A stretch of DNA of 45,002 bases from RAM1 sp040376925 (GTDB lineage: Bacteria > Pseudomonadota > Gammaproteobacteria > Burkholderiales > Burkholderiaceae_C), in NCBI GenBank assembly GCA_040376925.1, contig JBEIPU010000010.1:1-45002 (forward strand), written 5' to 3'. Numbering within the stretch: position 1 is the stretch's first letter; the number at the start of each line of letters is the position of its first letter. This document shows positions 40,168 to 45,002 of this stretch, one piece after another. The notes beneath the pieces were generated by a model. It was given only the letters and a program-made list of their open reading frames with translations. It had not been told where the DNA came from and made no database searches. Position numbers and translations under genes: made by a program.

Positions 40168-40416
40168 ATGAGCGATTGGTCCGAAGAAATCACAGCCGCC
40201 GAAACGGTGGCAGAACAGAAACAGGCCGCCGAACGCGAGGCCGAAGACAGGTTTGACGCGGTGCATGCCCGCGCCCACGCCGCAGGCGAAGTGGGTGCCG
40301 CGCTGCAGACGCCGGAGTTTCACGACTGGATGGCCGCGCGCCATGCCACCGATGCGGCCTGGGGCAACTGGTCGGTCGTCATGGACAACAAGCCCGACCG
40401 CAAACCACAGGCGTGA
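40168..40416 (+). CDS. Small hypothetical protein upstream of FAD oxidoreductase
   Basis: An 82-residue acidic protein: a helical first half rich in Glu, Ala and Gln (SDWSEEITAAETVAEQKQAA) and a second half with TPEFHDWMAARHATDAAWGN and WSVVMDNKPDRKPQA. I recognise no domain and no membrane segment. The ATG at 40168 is preceded by AAAGGG at suitable distance. Four bases separate its stop from the next gene's ATG, so the two form an operon. The 125 bp upstream are a divergent region shared with the SDR gene, in which I find no clear operator. Confidence 0.68.
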   Translation: MSDWSEEITAAETVAEQKQAAEREAEDRFDAVHARAHAAGEVGAALQTPEFHDWMAARHATDAAWGNWSVVMDNKPDRKPQA

Positions 40417-40420
40417 GCCC

Positions 40421-41788
40421 ATGGCTGCAGCTGTCCGTCACCTGACAGAGCCCGCACGCCAGACCCCTGTGTTTGGCGAGTTTGATGTGGTGGTGCTGGG
40501 CGGCGGGCCCTCCGGCATCACGGCCGCCGCGGCGGCTGCGCGCCAGGGGCAGCGCACGCTGTTGATCGAGCGCTACGGCTTTCTGGGCGGCATGGGCACG
40601 GCCGCGGGCGTCACCAACTTCTGCGGGCTGCATGCCAATGTGCACGGCACGGTCCAGCAGGTGGTGCATGGTGTGGCCAGCGACCTGCTGGCGCGCATGG
40701 CGCAGCTGGGCGGGCTGAACGCACCGCATTCGCTGTTCGGCGGCAAGATCGCCGCCCAGGCCTATGACACCGCGGCCTTCAAGGTAGCGGCCGATGAGCT
40801 GGTGCTGGGCAGTGGCGCGCAGCTGCTGTTCCATGCGCAGGCCGTTGGCGTGGTGATGAACGCGCCGGGCGACATCGCGGCGCTGCTGATCGAAACCCGA
40901 TCGGGCCGCCAGGCGGTGCTGGCGCGCATCTTCATTGATTGCTCGGGCGACGGCGATCTGGCCGCCCACGCCGGCGCGCCGTTTGAAAAAGGCACGGACG
41001 GCCACGGCATGATGTACCCGTCCACCATGTTCCGCGTGAACGGCGTGGACCCGGTGCGCGCAGGCGATGCCTGGAACCATTTTGGCCGCCTGATGGAAGA
41101 GGCCGAAGCCAAAGGCCGCAGGTTCCCGCGCAAATCGCCCATCATCCGCCCGCAAAAGAACCCGGCCGAATGGCGCGCCAACGTCACGCAGCTGGCCAAC
41201 GCCGGTGGCGGCCCGGTGGACGGCACCGACGCGCTGCAGCTGAGCGCCGCCGAGGTCGAGGGCCGGCGCCAGATCGTGGATTTTTTTGAGTTCCTGCGTG
41301 AATCAGCGCCGGGCTTTGAGCAGGCCTACATCCTGGAGATTGCCCCGCAGGTGGGCGTGCGCGAGACGCGCCGCGTGGTGGGTGACTACCAGCTGACCGG
41401 CGACGACGTGCTGCAGTGCGCGAGCTTTGACGACACCATCGGTGTGAACGGCTGGATGATCGAGGAACATGTGGCCGGTGATGTGTCGTTCCGCTTCCAG
41501 GACATCCCGAACTGCCGGGGCTACAACCACCTGCCTTACCGCATGCTGCTGCCCCAGGGCATGCACAACCTGATGGTGGCGGGGCGCTGTGCGTCGATGA
41601 CGCACCTGGGCCAGTCGGCAGCGCGGGTGTCGGGCGCCTGCTTTGTCATGGGGCAGGCCGCGGGCACGGCGGCGGCGCTGGCATGCAAGGCCGGTGTGGC
41701 GCCGCGTGCGGTGGATGTGGCCGCGCTGCAAAAGCAGCTGCAGGCCGATGGTGCCTGGCTGGGGCTGGATACGTCTGCTCAGGCGTAA
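40421..41788 (+). CDS. FAD-dependent oxidoreductase
   Basis: A 455-residue flavoprotein of the FAD_oxidored group. The dinucleotide-binding motif DVVVLGGGPSGITAAAAAAR is followed by TLLIERYGFLGGMGTAAGVT, then FIDCSGDGDLAAHAGAPFEK, and the C-terminal FAD site NLMVAGRCASMTHLGQSAAR and GQAAGTAAALAC. Members are typical of hydroxylating or dehydrogenating reactions without assigned substrates. ATG 40421 is chosen because it directly follows the small upstream gene; the frame runs further up but only as a shadow. The 3' end overlaps the convergent phosphatase gene by 10 bp. Confidence 0.9.
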   Translation: MAAAVRHLTEPARQTPVFGEFDVVVLGGGPSGITAAAAAARQGQRTLLIERYGFLGGMGTAAGVTNFCGLHANVHGTVQQVVHGVASDLLARMAQLGGLNAPHSLFGGKIAAQAYDTAAFKVAADELVLGSGAQLLFHAQAVGVVMNAPGDIAALLIETRSGRQAVLARIFIDCSGDGDLAAHAGAPFEKGTDGHGMMYPSTMFRVNGVDPVRAGDAWNHFGRLMEEAEAKGRRFPRKSPIIRPQKNPAEWRANVTQLANAGGGPVDGTDALQLSAAEVEGRRQIVDFFEFLRESAPGFEQAYILEIAPQVGVRETRRVVGDYQLTGDDVLQCASFDDTIGVNGWMIEEHVAGDVSFRFQDIPNCRGYNHLPYRMLLPQGMHNLMVAGRCASMTHLGQSAARVSGACFVMGQAAGTAAALACKAGVAPRAVDVAALQKQLQADGAWLGLDTSAQA

Positions 41789-42450
41789 GTCACCCAGTCC
41801 CTGTACTGTGCCTCGTCCAGGTGGGGCAGGTTGTTGTAGGTCACCAGCATGTGCCGCTTGGGCGTGAAGGCGAATTCGGTCACGCTGGTGTTGCGCATGC
41901 GCAGGTTCAGCTCGATGGTGGTTTCTGCGCTGGTGCCCAGCACATGGCCCACGGCGGTGGAAATCGGCCCGCCGCTGGACACGATCAGCACGTTCTTGCC
42001 ATGGTGCTGCGCGCGCACATGGTCCAGCGCGCCGGTGATGCCGCCGACAAAATCGCTGTAGCTGGGCATGCCGCGCGGGCTGACCACGCCGGCCATCCAC
42101 TGGGCCAGGCCGTCGCGCAGCAGCCGGAAATGGTGGCGGTACATCTCGGGCGAGGTGGGCTTTTCCAGCTTGTGGGGGTGGATGGTGGCAATGACCGCTT
42201 CGCTGTCGTATTCATTCAGGCCCGGCCATTGCAGCACGTCGGTCTGCAGGCCCATGCCCTGTGCGATGCCGGCAAACGTCTCGGTGTGGCGGCGCAGCGT
42301 GCCGGTGACCACCGCGTCGAACGCGATGCCCCTGGCGGCGAAATATTCACCCAGGCGCAGGCTCTGCTTGTGGCCGAGCGCGCTGAGTTTGTCGTAGTCG
42401 TCCTCGCCAAACGAGGCCTGGCCGTGACGAACGAGGTAGAGATTGCCCAT
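41779..42450 (-). CDS. Histidine phosphatase-family protein
   Basis: A 223-residue protein of the phosphoglycerate mutase-like branch. The catalytic RHG motif is in YLVRHGQASF, the supporting arginines follow in GTLRRHTETF, the catalytic acid region is LNEYDSEAV, and the second histidine normally in SSGGPISTAV is replaced: the block reads VSSGGPIS where many relatives have SHGG. The loss of this histidine may alter or weaken activity. The substrate is unknown. Start ATG at 42450. Confidence 0.9.
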   Translation of the reverse strand: MGNLYLVRHGQASFGEDDYDKLSALGHKQSLRLGEYFAARGIAFDAVVTGTLRRHTETFAGIAQGMGLQTDVLQWPGLNEYDSEAVIATIHPHKLEKPTSPEMYRHHFRLLRDGLAQWMAGVVSPRGMPSYSDFVGGITGALDHVRAQHHGKNVLIVSSGGPISTAVGHVLGTSAETTIELNLRMRNTSVTEFAFTPKRHMLVTYNNLPHLDEAQYRDWVTYA

Positions 42451-42516
42451 GCGCCCATTCTGGCCACGCGCGCGGGCGGGCTCAGTCGCCGGGGTGACGC
42501 GGCGGCACCGCTGCTG

Positions 42517-43473
42517 TCAGGCGCGGGACAGTACCCGCGCAAACACCGCGCTGTCCACATTGCCGCCGCACAGCGTGGTGCCCACCACCTGACCCTGCAG
42601 GCGTTCGCGCTGCTGCATGGCCGCCGCCAGCGACGCGGCGCCCGCACCTTCGGCCACGTTGTGGGTGTCGGCAAACAGCACGCGCATGGCCTCGGCCACT
42701 TCGTCATCGGTCACGGCCACCACGTCGTCGGCCTCGCGCAGCAGGGTGTCCAGCGCACCGGGTTCGGGCACGCGGCAGGCCATGCCGTCGGCCAACACCG
42801 TGGTCACGGGGGACTCGATCGCGCGGCGTGCGCGGAATGAATCCTGGTACATCGTGGCATGGGCCGACACCACGCCAATCAGCTTGGTCTTCACCCCGGT
42901 GTACGCGCGCGCAGCCGCCGCCGCGCTGAAGCCCGAGCCCAGGCCCAGCGGCACAAATACCACGCCGGGTTCTTCGCCTTTCGCAAAGCTTTCAAAAAAC
43001 TCCACCCAGTACGTCATGACGCCGCGGATCAGCTCGGGGTGGAATGAAGGCACCATGTGCAGGCCCTGTGTAGCTGCCAGGCCGATGGCGTGCTCACGCG
43101 CGGCCTGGAAGTCGTCGCCATGCTCGATCAGCGTGACGCCCAGGGCACGCATGGCGGCGTTCTTTTCCACCGAATTGCCATGCGGCACGACGATGGTGGC
43201 CGGGATGCCATAGCGCCGCGCGGCAAAGCCAACCGACTGGCCGTGGTTGCCGCGTGTGGCGCTGATCACGCCTTTGACCTGGCCCAGCTGTTCAAAATAG
43301 GTGAGCCCGCCGCGTACCTTGAAGGCGCCCGCCGGGGTATGGTTTTCATGCTTGACCCAGACCTTGAAACCCAGGCGCTGGCGCAGCAGCGGCCAGGCGT
43401 ACTGCGGTGTGGGCGGCATGGCGGCGTACACCGTGCGTTGCGCGGCCTGGACCTGCTCGCGGGTGAAGTTCAT
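42517..43473 (-). CDS. Serine/threonine dehydratase, PLP-dependent
   Basis: A 318-residue fold-type II PLP enzyme. The Schiff-base lysine lies in PAGAFKVRGG, the substrate loop is SATRGNHGQSVGFAARRYG, and the phosphate-binding glycine cluster appears as PLGLGSGFSAAAAA. It has no C-terminal ACT domain, so it resembles catabolic threonine dehydratase or a related amino acid ammonia-lyase rather than IlvA. The product from threonine would be 2-oxobutyrate. Its ATG overlaps the stop of the LysE-type exporter gene by four bases, so amino acid export and breakdown are co-expressed. Confidence 0.9.
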   Translation of the reverse strand: MNFTREQVQAAQRTVYAAMPPTPQYAWPLLRQRLGFKVWVKHENHTPAGAFKVRGGLTYFEQLGQVKGVISATRGNHGQSVGFAARRYGIPATIVVPHGNSVEKNAAMRALGVTLIEHGDDFQAAREHAIGLAATQGLHMVPSFHPELIRGVMTYWVEFFESFAKGEEPGVVFVPLGLGSGFSAAAAARAYTGVKTKLIGVVSAHATMYQDSFRARRAIESPVTTVLADGMACRVPEPGALDTLLREADDVVAVTDDEVAEAMRVLFADTHNVAEGAGAASLAAAMQQRERLQGQVVGTTLCGGNVDSAVFARVLSRA

Positions 43474-44102
43474 TTCTTTTCTTCCATTGCAATGCGCAAA
43501 GCCAACGCAGCCAGTACGCCGCCCATGACGTAACGTTGCGCTCGCAGCCAGCCCGCGCTTTGCGACAGAAAGGCGGTAATGGTGCCCGCGCCCCCGATGA
43601 TCAGCGCATTGACCGCGCCGCTGACCGTGATCTGCACCGCGCCCAGCGCCAGGCTTTGCAGCAGCACGCTGCCGCGCTCGGGGTGCAGGAACTGCGGAAA
43701 GAACGACAGGTAAAACATGGCGACCTTGGGGTTGAGCAGGTTGGTCAGGAACCCCATGCGAAACAGCGTGCCGGGTGCGTCCACCGGCAACGCACGGGCC
43801 TCAAATGGCGCGGCACCACCGGGGCGCACGGCCTGCCAGGCCAGCCACAGCAGGTAGGCGGCGCCTGCGAGCTTGATCGCGTCAAACGCCAGGGGCACAG
43901 CCATCAGCAAGGCGGTCAGGCCCAGCGCCGCCGCCATCAGGTGCACTACAAAGCCCAGCAGCACGCCAGCCAGCGACACCAGCCCGGCGCCGCGGCCCTG
44001 CACCAGCGTGCGCGACACGCAGTAAATCATGTTGGGGCCGGGCGTGAGCACCAGCAGCAAGGCGGCCAGCGCAAACCAGCCGAGTTCGGTGATCGTCAAC
44101 AT
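43470..44102 (-). CDS. LysE/RhtB-family amino acid exporter
   Basis: A 210-residue membrane protein with about six helices. The LysE/RhtB signature is clear: LLVLTPGPNMIYCVSRTL with the helix-breaking PGPN, then LAGVLLGFVVHLMAAALGL and the conserved FLTNLLNPKVAMFYLSFFPQ. Family members export lysine, homoserine, threonine or cysteine by proton exchange. I chose the ATG at 44102; the frame continues upstream over the VOC gene. It ends in an ATGA overlap with the dehydratase gene and follows the VOC gene with a single base between. Confidence 0.92.
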   Translation of the reverse strand: MLTITELGWFALAALLLVLTPGPNMIYCVSRTLVQGRGAGLVSLAGVLLGFVVHLMAAALGLTALLMAVPLAFDAIKLAGAAYLLWLAWQAVRPGGAAPFEARALPVDAPGTLFRMGFLTNLLNPKVAMFYLSFFPQFLHPERGSVLLQSLALGAVQITVSGAVNALIIGGAGTITAFLSQSAGWLRAQRYVMGGVLAALALRIAMEEKK

Positions 44103-44103
44103 G

Positions 44104-44790
44104 TCATATCCCCTTTGATTCGAGCATGACGGCGCCGCGCGGTGTACGCAGCGTTGCCACCAGGTTGGGTGCACCTTGCTTGACGGTCACGCCCTGCAGG
44201 TTGATGGCCTGGTACGCCGCGCGCAGGGCGTCAGCCTGCGGGTGCCAGGCGGTCAGTGACTGCAGCGTCACGCCCGACTCCGGCATGTGGCCCGCCGGGT
44301 GCGCGCTGCCCCATTCAATGAGCGTGGGCAGGCTACCGTCAAACAGCCGCTGCCCGTCGTCGCGCACCGTGATCTGCCACTCCAGCAGGCCGCGCGGCGT
44401 CATGCGCGACGCCGCCAGCGCCGGGCCGCGGTCAATGCCCAGGGCGGCCCAGACGGCCAGTGCCTGGGCCGCGTTGGGTACGTTGGCCACAAAGTGAACC
44501 AGTTGCGGGCCGTCTTTGGCGATGCGGGCCTGCAGGGCAGGGGAGTCCATGTCGAACCAGCGGCCGGTGCGTGCGGGCACGGGGGTGGGCGATGCGGGGT
44601 TGATGGCAATGACTTCGGCGTAGGCACGGGGGTAGTCCACCGTGGCCACGCGGAACAAACGGTTGTGCGTGCCCATCAGTGGATGCTCTCCGCCTGGGCC
44701 GGGGGTGATGCCCAGTGTGGCTTCGCACCACGCGATGCCTTCTTCCAGCGTGGCGGCGACTATGACGAGGTGGTCGAGCCGGGCGGTCAT
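44104..44790 (-). CDS. VOC-superfamily glyoxalase-like protein
   Basis: A 228-residue protein of the vicinal oxygen chelate fold, glyoxalase_3-like. MTARLDHLVIVAATLEEGIA, GTHNRLFRVATVDYPRAYAE, GPQLVHFVANVPNAAQAL, LLEWQITVRDDGQRL and LPTLIEWGSAHPAGHMPESG show the paired beta-alpha-beta-beta modules with the metal-type His in LDHLVI and Glu residues in LLEWQ and LIEW. The reaction is unknown. Start ATG 44790 has AAGGA about eight bases upstream. It heads a three-gene run with the exporter and the dehydratase. Confidence 0.86.
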   Translation of the reverse strand: MTARLDHLVIVAATLEEGIAWCEATLGITPGPGGEHPLMGTHNRLFRVATVDYPRAYAEVIAINPASPTPVPARTGRWFDMDSPALQARIAKDGPQLVHFVANVPNAAQALAVWAALGIDRGPALAASRMTPRGLLEWQITVRDDGQRLFDGSLPTLIEWGSAHPAGHMPESGVTLQSLTAWHPQADALRAAYQAINLQGVTVKQGAPNLVATLRTPRGAVMLESKGI

Positions 44791-44819
44791 TGCTTTTTCC
44801 TTTGGAGTTTGTTTGTTGG

Positions 44820-45002
44820 GGTGTTTCTTCGTTCGCGGCTTCGCGTCAGGCGGTGGCCGGCGGGGGCTCACACTGTGGCGGTCTACGCTTCGCTTCGACT
44901 GCACTGCGGTGCTCGATTCGGGGTTGCGCCGCAGAACTCGCTACGCGCTGCGCGCTGCGCTCTAACAGCCGCGGCGAGTCAGAAACGAAGCGCGCTTCGC
45001 GC
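44820..45002. repeat. Palindrome-rich intergenic repeat at right edge
   Basis: The last 180 bases hold no credible gene. Blocks such as CTACGCTTCGCTTCGACTGC, CGCTACGCGCTGCGCGCTGC and the 12-bp palindrome GAAGCGCGCTTC near the end are of a kind often seen between genes of Comamonadaceae. The element runs off the window, so its full form is not visible. Confidence 0.4.

Noticed and set aside
44820..45002. Start of a CRISPR array or tRNA cluster at the right edge
   Set aside because: The repeats are irregular palindromes without constant spacers, and no cloverleaf could be drawn.

Overview
The window is GC-rich, densely packed chromosomal DNA. Its gene content (a two-ATP-cone NrdA, PilRS next to AmpD, the DUF3348/DUF802/OmpA/DUF2894 cassette, a cyanate ABC operon and Comamonadaceae-style intergenic palindromes) points to a beta-proteobacterium of the order Burkholderiales, most likely a Comamonadaceae relative of Acidovorax. 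This is judged from protein families and repeat style, not from a database search. There are no rRNA or tRNA genes, CRISPR arrays or intact insertion sequences.

Region by region. 1-9.7 kb is housekeeping: the 5' tip of nrdB, nrdA with a clear twin NrdR-box promoter, ampD, the pilS-pilR two-component pair, a small zinc-finger-like protein and a CcsA/HemX-type membrane protein, then ffh on the other strand. 9.7-10.6 kb is a repeat-rich patch around a frameshifted small membrane-protein gene. 10.6-15.4 kb holds a five-gene minus-strand run: DUF3348, a MotA/ExbB/ZorA-like membrane protein with a long helical tail (DUF802), a MotB/ZorB-like OmpA protein with the channel aspartate, DUF2894, and a VWA protein. 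It looks like an uncharacterised ion-driven envelope machine. 15.5-20.2 kb is accessory: a KTSC protein, a flavin reductase, an SRPBCC protein, a GSU2403-type nucleotidyltransferase whose start abuts a perfect inverted repeat, and a 572-residue protein with a TOPRIM/OLD-like nuclease core and base use unlike its neighbours.

20.2-28.3 kb carries metabolic genes with their own regulators: an Lrp regulator divergent from a stand-alone AceE-type E1 dehydrogenase, a creatininase-family hydrolase, a TetR regulator divergent from an NTF2-like protein with two mirror-image operators, and a LysR regulator divergent from a tautomerase with a visible T-N11-A operator. A NarX/NarL-type sensor and regulator pair follows. 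28.9-32.7 kb is a cyanate utilisation operon (Tat-exported binding protein, permease, ATPase, cyanase), with an 18-bp palindrome between the regulator gene and the operon.

32.7-38.2 kb contains an RlmN/Cfr-family radical SAM protein and a lipid A modification locus. An EptA/MCR-type phosphoethanolamine transferase and a PAP2 phosphatase diverge from an OmpR-type two-component pair across a PmrA-box-like direct repeat. 38.2-40.0 kb holds DUF3237, a striking eukaryote-type RGS (regulator of G-protein signalling) domain protein, and an SDR dehydrogenase, all co-oriented. 40.1-44.8 kb holds a FAD oxidoreductase, a histidine phosphatase, a serine/threonine dehydratase, a LysE exporter and a VOC protein. 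The window ends in intergenic repeat sequence.

The strongest candidates for undescribed biology are the bacterial RGS protein (38698-39222), the MotAB/ZorAB-like cassette (10611-15398) and the TOPRIM protein with its neighbours (17032-20167).
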